64,000 nucleotides of DNA from Enterococcus sp. 9D6_DIV0238 (GTDB taxonomy: Bacteria; Bacillota; Bacilli; Lactobacillales; Enterococcaceae): assembly GCF_002174455.2 (NCBI RefSeq), contig NZ_CP147246.1:2135501-2199500 (forward strand), in the 5' to 3' direction. The translations under genes were made by a program, and so were the position numbers. Below are positions 36,046 through 44,731 of this stretch, in pieces. Numbering within the stretch: position 1 is the first letter of the stretch; each line of letters opens with the position of its first letter. Under the pieces are notes generated by a model that worked only from the letters and a program-made list of their open reading frames with translations, searched no databases and was not told the origin of the DNA.

Positions 36046-37179
36046 GTGAAAGGACTGATTACGATCGTAAAAAAAGGGGAGAACATTTACAAACGTAAAG
36101 ATGGGCGTTGGGAAGGTCGCTATGTGAAGCAGCGGACACCTGAGAAAAAAATTATATACGGATATGTATATGGAAAGAAATACACAGATGTCAAAGACAA
36201 GCTGACAGTGTTAAAAGCAAAAAGATTACACACCTCCTATGATTTTAGCCACTATCAAGGTACTTACGAAACATGGCTTGGAAACTGGTTATCGATCACG
36301 GTCAAACGTAAAGTGAAACCTACGACCTATACCAACTATTTTCGATTGACCAAGCGTTATATCATTCCTCATTTAGGAGAAAAATACATACAAGAAATCA
36401 AAGAAGAAAATATTCAATACTTTGTGGATCTCCTGATAATACAAGGTTTATCGGCTGGAACGATTCGGCTAGTAATGAATTTAGTCAAACAATCCTTTGA
36501 TGAAGCAATCAAGCAAAAATATCTTATCAACAACCCCAGTAATTTCGTTCAACTACCTAAACAAACCCGTCCAGCCGTCCATGCGCTAAGCTTAAAAGAG
36601 CAACAAGAGCTCGAGGCTTTAGCCTTCAAAGATCCAGAGTGTTCACCAGTTATTTTAGCCCTTTATTCAGGATTGCGGATCGGAGAAATCAGCGGTCTGC
36701 AATGGCAGGATATCGATTTTGAACAAAATTTGCTTCGAGTCAATCGAACGATCACTCGTGTCATAGACGAGAATAGCACCAAAGCTAAAACAGAATTGAT
36801 TGCAGGATCACCTAAAACAGCACAATCCAAACGGATCATTCCTCTTGCTAAAAATTTAAAAAACTATTTACTAGCAAGAAGAGCACACGCGACTAGCCCT
36901 TATATTATTAGAAGTAAAAACAGCTTCGCAGAACCGAGAGTAATCAATTATCGATTTAAAAAAATGATTGATTCGACCAGCTTTTCAGCTATTCATTTCC
37001 ATTCCCTTCGTCATACCTTTGCTACTCGGTGTTTAGAACAGGGCATGGATATTGCCAGCTTAAGCAGGATCTTGGGGCACCAGTCGATCAAATTGACATT
37101 GGACACATATGCAGACTCGTTATTTGAACAAAGAGAAAAGGAAATGCAAAAAGTAGACAATTTATTATCTCAAAAATAA
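36046..37179 (+). CDS. Tyrosine recombinase / phage-type integrase, orphan
   Basis: 377 aa from the GTG at 36046, without a clear ribosome site, so the true start is uncertain by a few codons. N-terminal arm-binding-like region (GENIYKRKDGRWEGRY), SAM-like core-binding domain (about 65-155), catalytic domain with Arg211 (SGLRIGEI), His319 and Arg322 (HSLRHTF), His345 (LGHQ) and Tyr355 (DTYADSL): all catalytic residues are present. It resembles integrases of Tn916/ICEBs1-type elements and phages. No excisionase, relaxase or phage gene adjoins, so it is either left over from an element or a stand-alone recombinase. It is followed by a terminator. Confidence 0.9.
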   Translation: MKGLITIVKKGENIYKRKDGRWEGRYVKQRTPEKKIIYGYVYGKKYTDVKDKLTVLKAKRLHTSYDFSHYQGTYETWLGNWLSITVKRKVKPTTYTNYFRLTKRYIIPHLGEKYIQEIKEENIQYFVDLLIIQGLSAGTIRLVMNLVKQSFDEAIKQKYLINNPSNFVQLPKQTRPAVHALSLKEQQELEALAFKDPECSPVILALYSGLRIGEISGLQWQDIDFEQNLLRVNRTITRVIDENSTKAKTELIAGSPKTAQSKRIIPLAKNLKNYLLARRAHATSPYIIRSKNSFAEPRVINYRFKKMIDSTSFSAIHFHSLRHTFATRCLEQGMDIASLSRILGHQSIKLTLDTYADSLFEQREKEMQKVDNLLSQK

Positions 37180-37212
37180 TTCGCACGATTTCAACTGAAT
37201 AAACTAAGAAAT

Positions 37213-37248
37213 AAAAAAAGGAAAACGATCGAAGTTTTCTTTTTTTTA
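37213..37248 (+). terminator. Terminator of the recombinase gene
   Basis: AAAAAAAGGAAAAC / GTTTTCTTTTTTT around GATCGAA. Confidence 0.75.
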
Positions 37249-37322
37249 TTTTCATTAGCCGTCAACACTGTAGTCAAAATTTCTGATAGATAGTTAGCTA
37301 TCAATGGATTCTGTGTTTTCTA

Positions 37323-37341
37323 CTTATTAGTAATAGTAATA
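37323..37341 (-). repeat. Right 19-base inverted repeat flanking the recombinase gene
   Basis: CTTATTAGTAATAGTAATA, the exact reverse complement of 35841-35859. It lies 231 bases before the regulator gene of WxL cluster 2. The remaining 37342-37571 stretch is AT-rich leader sequence with no feature I can name. Confidence 0.5.
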
Positions 37342-37571
37342 CGAAATAAAAAGTTAAAATTCTAATATTTATATCGCTTATCTTCAAAAAAACAGCACGT
37401 ATTATTTCTTTTTTATTTTGTATTTTATAAAATGAGCCTTTTTAATAATTTTATCAAAAGGTACAAAAATAAGTATAAAGGAATCAAATTAAAGAAACAA
37501 ATGATTCGACTGACAAGATCAGTGAGATAAGTTAGTTTGCCCCTATTTTCAATAGCAGAGGAGGAAGAAAG

Positions 37572-38282
37572 ATGCATCAAATCGGTGTACTAAATCAGAC
37601 ATACTCAGAAGAAGAGATCGAAGAACTTTCCACTAAGTTTCTTGGTGGACTTGACTGTAAGATTTTAAGATTAGATATAAAGAATCTTACACAAGAACTT
37701 TCGGACATAGATGTAGTGTTTATGCTCAGTGATTCTTCAACTTTTTCAATGAGTACTACATGCTCAACAATCATTAAAATTCGAGAAATAACGAATGCAT
37801 ACATAGTGATCTACCAAAAAGAAACAGATATGGTCAATCGACTAGTTTATTTACAATTAGGAGCGAATTTGAATATTGGAGAAGAATCCCAAGCGAAGGA
37901 AGTACAGCTGATCATTCAAAATGAAATGAAGTATCGCGCGGATAAATCATCTGGATTGATCGAATTTGAACGACGGACGCCTACGTTTTATAAAGATAGT
38001 CCAATGGACAATCGATTAGAGCCGATTTCTGAGCTTGAGCGTAAAGTTAACCTGACTCGTATCGAATATAAGCTACTATCTTTGTTACAAAGTGATATAG
38101 GCAAGCCATTCACCCATCAGGAAATCTACCAATCGATCTGGAAAAAGGCCTACAACGATCAAAAGCCAAGAGTTGCTAATGTCGTTTTCCGTTTGAGAGA
38201 AAAGTTAGATAGGAATGGCTATCCGGCAGACAAATACATTCAGACCGCACACGGTATCGGCTACAAAATGCATTTAGACTAA
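37572..38282 (+). CDS. OmpR/PhoB-type winged-helix regulator with degenerate receiver, head of WxL cluster 2
   Basis: 236 aa with a strong ribosome site GAGGAGG. The N-terminal 115 residues have the length of a receiver domain but lack recognisable acidic phosphoacceptor signatures. The C-terminal part (about 150-235) is a winged helix: LTRIEYKLLSLLQSDIGKPF, SIWKKAYNDQKPRVANVVFR and the wing ending TAHGIGYKMHLD. It probably activates or represses the WxL operon that starts 55 bases downstream, independently of classical phosphorylation. No histidine kinase adjoins. Confidence 0.82.
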   Translation: MHQIGVLNQTYSEEEIEELSTKFLGGLDCKILRLDIKNLTQELSDIDVVFMLSDSSTFSMSTTCSTIIKIREITNAYIVIYQKETDMVNRLVYLQLGANLNIGEESQAKEVQLIIQNEMKYRADKSSGLIEFERRTPTFYKDSPMDNRLEPISELERKVNLTRIEYKLLSLLQSDIGKPFTHQEIYQSIWKKAYNDQKPRVANVVFRLREKLDRNGYPADKYIQTAHGIGYKMHLD

Positions 38283-38337
38283 GGTATCTACCTATAAAAT
38301 CCACATTTATCTGAGTCAATTGAAAGGAGGTGAGACA

Positions 38338-40740
38338 ATGAAAAAAAGAAAAATGTTACTGTTTATCCTTTCAAGTTTGACATTACTGGCTGTTTTAGTG
38401 GGGATTCGCCCTGAAAAAGGATATGCAGCGGATTTGACACCAGAGTATATGACAAAAAATGGCTATACTTATTTAGCTGATATGCCAGGAGTTACAGTCA
38501 TTGATCCTGCAAATCCGATGGAATTTGGTTATGAGGATTCTCTTCAACTGAGACTTAATCCTAAAACAAGTTATGAAGCTAGTCCAGAATTTAGTACGCA
38601 GACAGCTGGGACAGGTGGGATGAAGTCCTATACTGTTTCTCAGATGGGAAAACTTGCAGGAAAAGAACTTTGGATTAAAGTAAAATATGCAGGGACATAC
38701 AAAGGAAAAGATATAGATGTGACTTTTAAGCATATACCAAAAGCGAGAAGTGGTGTTTCTGAGGGTCTAACTTTTCATACTCCAACGTATGATTTTTATA
38801 ATAAAGCCATCGTACAAAGTGATGGCTATAATACAACTTTGTTTCCATCTATTTATGGAAGATCTTATTTCTTAGGGTATGTCTTCGAGAACATAGATAC
38901 TAAGAAATCAGATATTTACGAGTATTCTTGGGAGTTCAGTTACTCAGAGACAGGTGAACCAATAGAGGTAACTGGATTATGGATGCATAACCGTATTAAT
39001 GCGGCTAAGGTGGTGACTCCTTATGAAGCAAGTTTAGGAGATATGTATATAAGAAATGATGCTTTACTTTGGGGGCGGACAACAACTGAGGGTCAGCTGG
39101 ATATAACTGGTTCGAGGGATGCAGTATACCCAACCGCTGAACCAATTACATCTCTCGGGCGAATGATAAATCAAAAGAGTGAGATAAAGCAAAGCTTTAG
39201 GACTTCTGAGTGGCGAACAGCAAATTCTGCTGGAAGCATAAACTTTGTATGGCCGCTGGGAGAAAACGACCTAGTACGTTATAAAGCCGGAATTCCATTA
39301 GTCATTGGTGAACGAAATGATGCGACCCATACGGAAGCTGATTACACGAAACTAAAATTTAGTGTCGATTCATTAAATGCATTCAATCCAAAAGAATACC
39401 GTTCAGATTCTTATGTAATGGAGATAAATGTACCAAAAGGCTATGACATTGAATCTGTTAAACCTGTTTTACACGAAGATGAAACAGTCGACTTGTCTGA
39501 TTTATTTGAAGCGCCAGTCAAAGTTTCAGATCAAAAATGGCAAATCAAAGCAAAAGACTCAACGAGTGATGAATTTGATGGAAAAAACATTCGCTATCAA
39601 GTCGTTGCGAAACCAAACGCTGATTTTGTGTTTAGTGACTATGGTTATGATCCAACAGATGGGTATCTACATCTTGAAATGGGGAAAAACAGTTTCTTAT
39701 CGGATAGTTTAGGAACATCCACACCAACAGTAACATTAACAACTACTTTCAATGGAAAAACAACGGAAGCTAAATCAGATATTACGGAAGAAAGTATGTC
39801 ACTGATCAAATACGAAGGGATTCCTGATGCCGATCCTGTACCAGATTTGACCGTCGATCCAAACATCGACATCAAAACAGTCTATCCTGATCCAGCAGAA
39901 CTGATCAAGAACTTACGAGTAGATACGGATTCACCATTAGATGAAATCACTTCTATCAAGTATAAAGAAACAGGAGCAATCACATCCGGTTCTAAAACAG
40001 GAGACGTAACAGAAGTCATCGTAGTGATCACGACAGCTCAAGGAGTATCAAAAGAAATCAAAGTACCGATCACAGTAGGTGAAACAAATTCAATTCTCAC
40101 CATTGAGTTCATCGATGAAGATGGCATCGTCAATGAAAGTAAAACCATCACGATCGATACACTTACCGGAACGGTGATTGATTTAACTAAAAATGACGAC
40201 GTCAAAGCTGTTTTGACTGCATTAGAAAATGATGGCTATAAAATCACCCAACGCCCAGCGAATGAAGGAAATATAACGGTCACTTCTAACATGACTGTTC
40301 AGTATCATTATAGCGGTATCGTTTACCTTGCCTCTGCACCAGATATGATCGATTTCGGCACGATTCAATTTACCGCATTGGATGTACATGTAAAAAATCC
40401 AACGCTCACGGGGAAAGATTTAACGGTTCGCGACACACGAAGCTCAACTAAAAAATCCTCTTGGGATGTGAAAGCACGTGTGACGAAACCAATGACTCGT
40501 GTAGGTGATACGAATATTTTAAAAAATGCGATCCATTATCAATACGGCGACAATGATATTGAGCTGAGCGAAACCAGTGCGGAAACAGTCTTCAAAAAGG
40601 ATAAAGGCGGAGACTACAACATCAGTCAAGAATGGAACACAGATGGTGATGGGGTCAAACTTGCAGTCGCTGGAGCAGATGCACAGAAAACAGGCGAGTA
40701 TCAAGGAGAAATCACTTGGTCTCTTGAAGCAGGCCCATAA
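38338..40740 (+). CDS. Large WxL-domain surface protein with MucBP-like region
   Basis: 800 aa from the ATG at 38338 with GGAGGT before it. Signal peptide (about 1-29, ending GYAAD). An N-terminal region of about 350 residues has no clear family. It is followed by beta-rich repeats, a MucBP-like segment (about 580-660: LTIEFIDEDG ... VQYHYSG) and a C-terminal WxL domain. The first motif reads SSWDVKARV and the second GEITWSL, close to the end. Large WxL proteins often act as adhesins, alongside small WxL partners in the same operon. First structural gene of cluster 2; the LPXTG gene follows after 18 bases. Confidence 0.87.
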   Translation: MKKRKMLLFILSSLTLLAVLVGIRPEKGYAADLTPEYMTKNGYTYLADMPGVTVIDPANPMEFGYEDSLQLRLNPKTSYEASPEFSTQTAGTGGMKSYTVSQMGKLAGKELWIKVKYAGTYKGKDIDVTFKHIPKARSGVSEGLTFHTPTYDFYNKAIVQSDGYNTTLFPSIYGRSYFLGYVFENIDTKKSDIYEYSWEFSYSETGEPIEVTGLWMHNRINAAKVVTPYEASLGDMYIRNDALLWGRTTTEGQLDITGSRDAVYPTAEPITSLGRMINQKSEIKQSFRTSEWRTANSAGSINFVWPLGENDLVRYKAGIPLVIGERNDATHTEADYTKLKFSVDSLNAFNPKEYRSDSYVMEINVPKGYDIESVKPVLHEDETVDLSDLFEAPVKVSDQKWQIKAKDSTSDEFDGKNIRYQVVAKPNADFVFSDYGYDPTDGYLHLEMGKNSFLSDSLGTSTPTVTLTTTFNGKTTEAKSDITEESMSLIKYEGIPDADPVPDLTVDPNIDIKTVYPDPAELIKNLRVDTDSPLDEITSIKYKETGAITSGSKTGDVTEVIVVITTAQGVSKEIKVPITVGETNSILTIEFIDEDGIVNESKTITIDTLTGTVIDLTKNDDVKAVLTALENDGYKITQRPANEGNITVTSNMTVQYHYSGIVYLASAPDMIDFGTIQFTALDVHVKNPTLTGKDLTVRDTRSSTKKSSWDVKARVTKPMTRVGDTNILKNAIHYQYGDNDIELSETSAETVFKKDKGGDYNISQEWNTDGDGVKLAVAGADAQKTGEYQGEITWSLEAGP

Positions 40741-40758
40741 CGAAAGGATGGAGTAACT

Positions 40759-41103
40759 TTGAAAATGAGAAAAAATGTTTTATTCGCAATCTTCTCCGTT
40801 CTTTTTGTCGGGGTACTGTTCAGCACTAGTACGGCATTTGCCGAATCTGGTGTCGGCGGACAAGTCATTACAGAAGGTAAAATCACCTTTTATGAAACAG
40901 AAACTAGTTTATCAGAGTCGCAGCCTCCGCAGCAAAGCTCTTCTGAACCAGTGACTTCTGAAAAAGCTGTAGCTAAGCCAGTTGGAAAGCTGCCTAGCAC
41001 AGGTGAGCTCGTTAAAAATTATGGGTTGATCGGCGGCGGATTGCTGCTGTTGATTCTTCTTGTCTTTCTTTATAAGAAACGACAAAAGAAGGAGGCGCAG
41101 TAA
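40759..41103 (+). CDS. Small LPXTG wall protein of WxL cluster 2
   Basis: 114 aa from the TTG at 40759, with GGATGGAG ending 5 bases upstream; an ATG lies two codons later. Signal peptide (about 1-29, AFAES), a 40-residue Ser/Pro/Glu linker, then a canonical sorting signal LPSTGE, a hydrophobic helix and the tail YKKRQKKEAQ. Sortase would attach it to peptidoglycan. It is almost all linker, so it may serve as an anchor or spacer for WxL proteins. Its stop overlaps the next start (TAATG), which indicates tight coupling. Confidence 0.87.
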   Translation: MKMRKNVLFAIFSVLFVGVLFSTSTAFAESGVGGQVITEGKITFYETETSLSESQPPQQSSSEPVTSEKAVAKPVGKLPSTGELVKNYGLIGGGLLLLILLVFLYKKRQKKEAQ

Positions 41104-41906
41104 TGAATAAAAAGAATAAGCTAAGTTTGATTCTTCTTATGACTTTAAGTAGCCTTGCTGTGTCTGAAATAACATTTGCCTCAGAAGCAGATGCACTAGA
41201 TCAGACAGGTAAAGTGACTGTAGAAGGAAGCGGTACGACTAAGCCAGTTGATCCAGAAAACCCAGGAACAGATGTTGATCCAGGTGAAGGACCTTCTACA
41301 GAAGGAACACTGCGGATCGATTATGCGTCATCGCTAGACTTCGGACGTGCCAAAATTACGGAGAAAAACAGAACGTATAATGCAAGGGCACAATTATTTA
41401 AGGATGATACACCAGCACGAGGCAGCTATATCCAAATCACGGATGAACGAGATGATGTTTATGGCTGGACCTTACAAGTGAAACAAACCACTCAATTTAC
41501 GAATTCAGTGATTCAAGATAAAGAGAACCAACAACTTACAGGAGCAGTCCTCTCTTTGGATAAAGGTTGGGCCAATTCATTTGGCGCAAGCATTGCACCG
41601 ACCGTGACAAGAGATACGATTGCGATCAATGAAATCGGACAGGCCTATCAAGTTGCCAGAGCAGATGCCGGCGGCGGAACAGGCACATGGACGATAGAAT
41701 TCGGCTCATCTGGTACTGAAAAAGCGCAAGCAAACACACTCACACCAGAAACCGATGCAGCTGGAAAAGCGCTGATTGATGAAACCTATCAAAAGCAAGC
41801 TTACCGAAACTCAGCAATCAGTCTGAGCATACCGGATTCGACGAAAATCTATCCGGTCCAATACCAAACGGAGTTAACTTGGATTTTATCCGAGATACCT
41901 CAATAG
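41103..41906 (+). CDS. WxL-domain surface protein, classical type
   Basis: 267 aa; the start overlaps the previous stop, with AAGGAGG upstream. Signal peptide (about 1-27), a Gly/Pro/Glu linker (about 35-65), then the WxL domain with the first motif YGWTLQV (Trp-Thr-Leu) and the last motif TELTWIL near the end. It is the counterpart of the partial gene at 1-178, sharing KIYPVQY and TELTWIL. It binds peptidoglycan through the WxL domain by family knowledge. The Tyr-variant WxL gene follows after 38 bases. Confidence 0.92.
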   Translation: MNKKNKLSLILLMTLSSLAVSEITFASEADALDQTGKVTVEGSGTTKPVDPENPGTDVDPGEGPSTEGTLRIDYASSLDFGRAKITEKNRTYNARAQLFKDDTPARGSYIQITDERDDVYGWTLQVKQTTQFTNSVIQDKENQQLTGAVLSLDKGWANSFGASIAPTVTRDTIAINEIGQAYQVARADAGGGTGTWTIEFGSSGTEKAQANTLTPETDAAGKALIDETYQKQAYRNSAISLSIPDSTKIYPVQYQTELTWILSEIPQ

Positions 41907-41944
41907 ATGAAAAAAACACAAAAAGAAATTAGGAGGAACAAGAA

Positions 41945-42787
41945 ATGAAATTTACAAGATTATGCGCTGCTTCATTAGTAGCAGTTATCGGGTTATCAAC
42001 ACTAGGGAGCACGCAAGCTTTTGCGGCAGACGATGCAACAGAATTAGACTCAACTGGTAAAGTAACAGTTACAGAAGGGGAAGTCGGCGGCGGAACAGAT
42101 ACAAAAGACCCGGAAAAACCAACAGAACCTATTACAGATGGTGGCGGTGGAGAAATCACTACTCAACCAAACAAAGGTCCTTACGGCATCCAAGCTGTAT
42201 CTAACTTAAACTTTGGTACTTTCTCTAGACAATCAGCAACAGTTGAAAAATTTTCACAGCCAGTTAAAATCTACGGAGCTGAAAAAGATGCATTAGGCAA
42301 CCCAGTTATTACAGATGGAAAACTGACTGCTGATATGAACGACGAACGTTTACGTGGTCAATATGTTCAATGGGCAGACTTGCGTGATGGTGGAAATGGC
42401 TACCAAATCCAAGCTAAAATGACAGAACAATTTGCTAACGGTTCAAATAAATTAGTTGGTGCAACGATCGACTATTCAAATGGTATTTTAAATTACAACA
42501 CTGCACAATTAGGCACTATGCCAAAAATGGGCGCTACAGTATTCCAATTGACTGAAGACCCAGCAGCATCAGCAGTTGTTGTTGCTACAGCAGACGCTGG
42601 AGCTGGTAAAGGTGAATACTTTGCAGAATACGGACAAAGTGCTGGTTTTGTTGGTGTTGACGGTATTGAAAATACATTAGATACAACAGGATCATCTGTT
42701 AAATTGACTGTTCCAGCAGCGGTAGCAGCTTCTGCACCAACTGGGGATTACGTTGCTAAAGTTACATGGACAATGGTTGCTCAATAA
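41945..42787 (+). CDS. WxL-domain surface protein, Tyr-variant
   Basis: 280 aa with AGGAGG and an ideal start. Signal peptide (about 1-28), a Gly/Glu/Pro linker, then a WxL domain in which the first motif is GYQIQAKM (Tyr in place of Trp) and the last is YVAKVTWTMVAQ. Together with 249-1007 it forms a separate subgroup of small WxL proteins; both end VAQ/AAQ directly after the motif. The even codon use, strong ribosome site and hairpin immediately downstream suggest high expression. Confidence 0.92.
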   Translation: MKFTRLCAASLVAVIGLSTLGSTQAFAADDATELDSTGKVTVTEGEVGGGTDTKDPEKPTEPITDGGGGEITTQPNKGPYGIQAVSNLNFGTFSRQSATVEKFSQPVKIYGAEKDALGNPVITDGKLTADMNDERLRGQYVQWADLRDGGNGYQIQAKMTEQFANGSNKLVGATIDYSNGILNYNTAQLGTMPKMGATVFQLTEDPAASAVVVATADAGAGKGEYFAEYGQSAGFVGVDGIENTLDTTGSSVKLTVPAAVAASAPTGDYVAKVTWTMVAQ

Positions 42788-42826
42788 TTATTATTCATTT
42801 AGCACTGCAACTTTAGGTTGTCTTTT

Positions 42827-42864
42827 AGGCAGACCGGATCACTTGCGCCGGTTTGCCTATTTTA
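42827..42864 (+). terminator. Terminator or attenuator inside WxL cluster 2
   Basis: AGGCAGACCGG / CCGGTTTGCCT followed by ATTTTAC. It lies between the WxL genes and the membrane genes, the same position where cluster 1 has the repeat at 1023-1205. Confidence 0.7.
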
Positions 42865-42930
42865 CATAGGGACTGGATACATGTATCCAGGACCACTTTT
42901 TAAATATTATGGAAAGCCAGAGGTATTCTG

Positions 42931-44007
42931 ATGAAACAATTAGCCAAATATATAACAGGAATCATTTTAGGTTTGCTGATCATGTTCAATTTTTCTACAG
43001 CGAAAGTCTTTGCAGCAGAAGAAGCAAATGGGGCAGGATTTTCCTATTCCATCAATTATCCAGAAAATCAAATAGAAGAAACAGGTTATTATAAGTTGAA
43101 AATGTCTCCAGGACAAGAGCAGACAGTATCGATGACGCTGACGAATCCAAGTGATGAAGATATTAAAGTAGATATCGCGTTAACTGGTGCAAAAACCAAT
43201 CGTAATGGCGTGATCGAATATAGTCCAGTTGAGATAAAAAATGACGCGTCGCTAAAATTTCCTTTTGAAGATATCGTAACAGGTGAAAAGACGGTTGAAG
43301 TGCCAGCTGGTAAGACCATTGATTATGAAATGAAGATCAAAATGCCTGAAACAAGCTTTGATGGTGTGATTTTGGGCGGTATTTATATGATCAAACAAGA
43401 TTCAGAAAAAGAAAAAAAAGCAAGCGGTTCGATCGTGATCAATAAATATGCCTATGCGATCGCGATGGTTCTTACAGAAACAGACAAAAAACTAGAAAAA
43501 GAGTTGAAACTCAATAGTGTCAGTGCAGGACAATCCAATTATCGTAATACGATTTTCGTTAATTTATCTAATGTTGTGGCTGATTATGTGAATGATCTGA
43601 TGGTTGAAGTACAAGTGACTAAAAAAGGCAGTGAAACTGTTTTATATGAAGCGAAAAAAGAAGAAATGCGTATGGCGCCAAATACGTTTTTAGAATTTCC
43701 TGTAAGTATGAACGGGGAAGAGATGGTTCCAGGTGAGTATACAGCGAAAATTTTAGCCAGCTCCGAAGGATACAAAAAGGAATGGACGAAAGATTTTAAA
43801 ATCACAAAAGAAGAAGCTGGGAAATTCAATGAACGAGATGTTGGCTTAGTCCAAGAAAAAGAGATCGACTGGAAAATAATTGCTGCGATCGTGGGCGGCG
43901 TATTAGCAGTCATTGTTGTATTATTCTTACTGATCTACAGCCTACGTAAAAAGAAAAAAAGCTCAAGAAAGAAAAATAAAAAGGTCAACAAAAAAAGCAA
44001 ACAGTAA
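42931..44007 (+). CDS. WxL-interacting membrane protein (DUF916 + DUF3324)
   Basis: 358 aa. Signal peptide (about 1-28), DUF916 (about 35-150), DUF3324 (about 155-290), one helix (about 311-334) and a Lys-rich cytoplasmic tail. Paralogous to 1267-2412: shared PENQ, GYYKLKM, NGVIEY, NDASL, FEDIV, GQ.NYRN.IFV, MRMAPN and FNERDVGLVQEK. Role as in cluster 1: a membrane-anchored partner of WxL proteins. Ribosome site AGAGG. It follows the intra-operon hairpin. Confidence 0.92.
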   Translation: MKQLAKYITGIILGLLIMFNFSTAKVFAAEEANGAGFSYSINYPENQIEETGYYKLKMSPGQEQTVSMTLTNPSDEDIKVDIALTGAKTNRNGVIEYSPVEIKNDASLKFPFEDIVTGEKTVEVPAGKTIDYEMKIKMPETSFDGVILGGIYMIKQDSEKEKKASGSIVINKYAYAIAMVLTETDKKLEKELKLNSVSAGQSNYRNTIFVNLSNVVADYVNDLMVEVQVTKKGSETVLYEAKKEEMRMAPNTFLEFPVSMNGEEMVPGEYTAKILASSEGYKKEWTKDFKITKEEAGKFNERDVGLVQEKEIDWKIIAAIVGGVLAVIVVLFLLIYSLRKKKKSSRKKNKKVNKKSKQ

Positions 44008-44051
44008 TCAGATAAATAAAAAACATAGACAGGTAGAATAGAGGGGATCAT

Positions 44052-44723
44052 GTGACAATCCTAGAATGGATATTTATAGGCGGGATAGCCACTACGATTT
44101 TATTAATTATTTTTGCTATCTATTCTCTTTTGCGGATGATTGCCTATTCACAAAACTTAAAAAAACTTCCTAGTAAAAGGATCAAGAATCCCAAAAAGCA
44201 TAAAAAATTCGCGATAAGAAGACGTAGATTACAAAAAGCTAGAAAAGGCGCTTTGATACGATTTATTACACTAGTCATAATGAGCGGAATCATGGCAGGC
44301 GGCTCTTTTTATGTGAAATACTATCAATCGATGAACCTTACAGGAACCGATTCTGACTCGATCGTTAAAGCATATTATCTTCTGCGAGATTTTAATGATC
44401 AAGTAGAATTAGCAAAAACTCAAGGAGATGATCAGGACAAGATCAATCAGAATATCCAATATTTGTCTAGATCCATGGCAAGTTATGGCACAAAAAAAGC
44501 AAGTGAAGTGAATACAAAAGAAGGACAGCTTGCGCTAAACCGTTACTATAAAGCAATCATGGAACTTGGGCAAAACGCCAATATGAAATACAAAAATTTC
44601 TTTGAAGATCCTGCATTATCAGAAGAGTATATTGCAAGCATCAAGAAAATTGAACAAAATTATGAGCAACCTGTATTTAAATATTATAAAGTTGATGAAG
44701 CTACGTTGAAAGAAGAAAAATAA
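44052..44723 (+). CDS. WxL-cluster two-helix membrane protein, cluster 2 copy
   Basis: 223 aa from the GTG at 44052 with AGAGGGG upstream. Same plan as 2425-3093: helix 1 (about 5-28), Lys/Arg-rich loop, helix 2 (about 70-90), external part with YYQSMNLT, DSDSIVKAYYLLRDF, SMASYGTKKASEVN and GQLALNRYY. The external part is clearly better conserved between the copies than the basic loop, which suggests that it makes a specific contact. Domain family not recognised. Confidence 0.85.
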   Translation: MTILEWIFIGGIATTILLIIFAIYSLLRMIAYSQNLKKLPSKRIKNPKKHKKFAIRRRRLQKARKGALIRFITLVIMSGIMAGGSFYVKYYQSMNLTGTDSDSIVKAYYLLRDFNDQVELAKTQGDDQDKINQNIQYLSRSMASYGTKKASEVNTKEGQLALNRYYKAIMELGQNANMKYKNFFEDPALSEEYIASIKKIEQNYEQPVFKYYKVDEATLKEEK

Positions 44724-44731
44724 TGGGTTGA

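Noticed and set aside
36046..37179. Complete prophage or integrative conjugative element
   Set aside because: Only the recombinase is present; no phage, conjugation or excisionase gene lies on either side.
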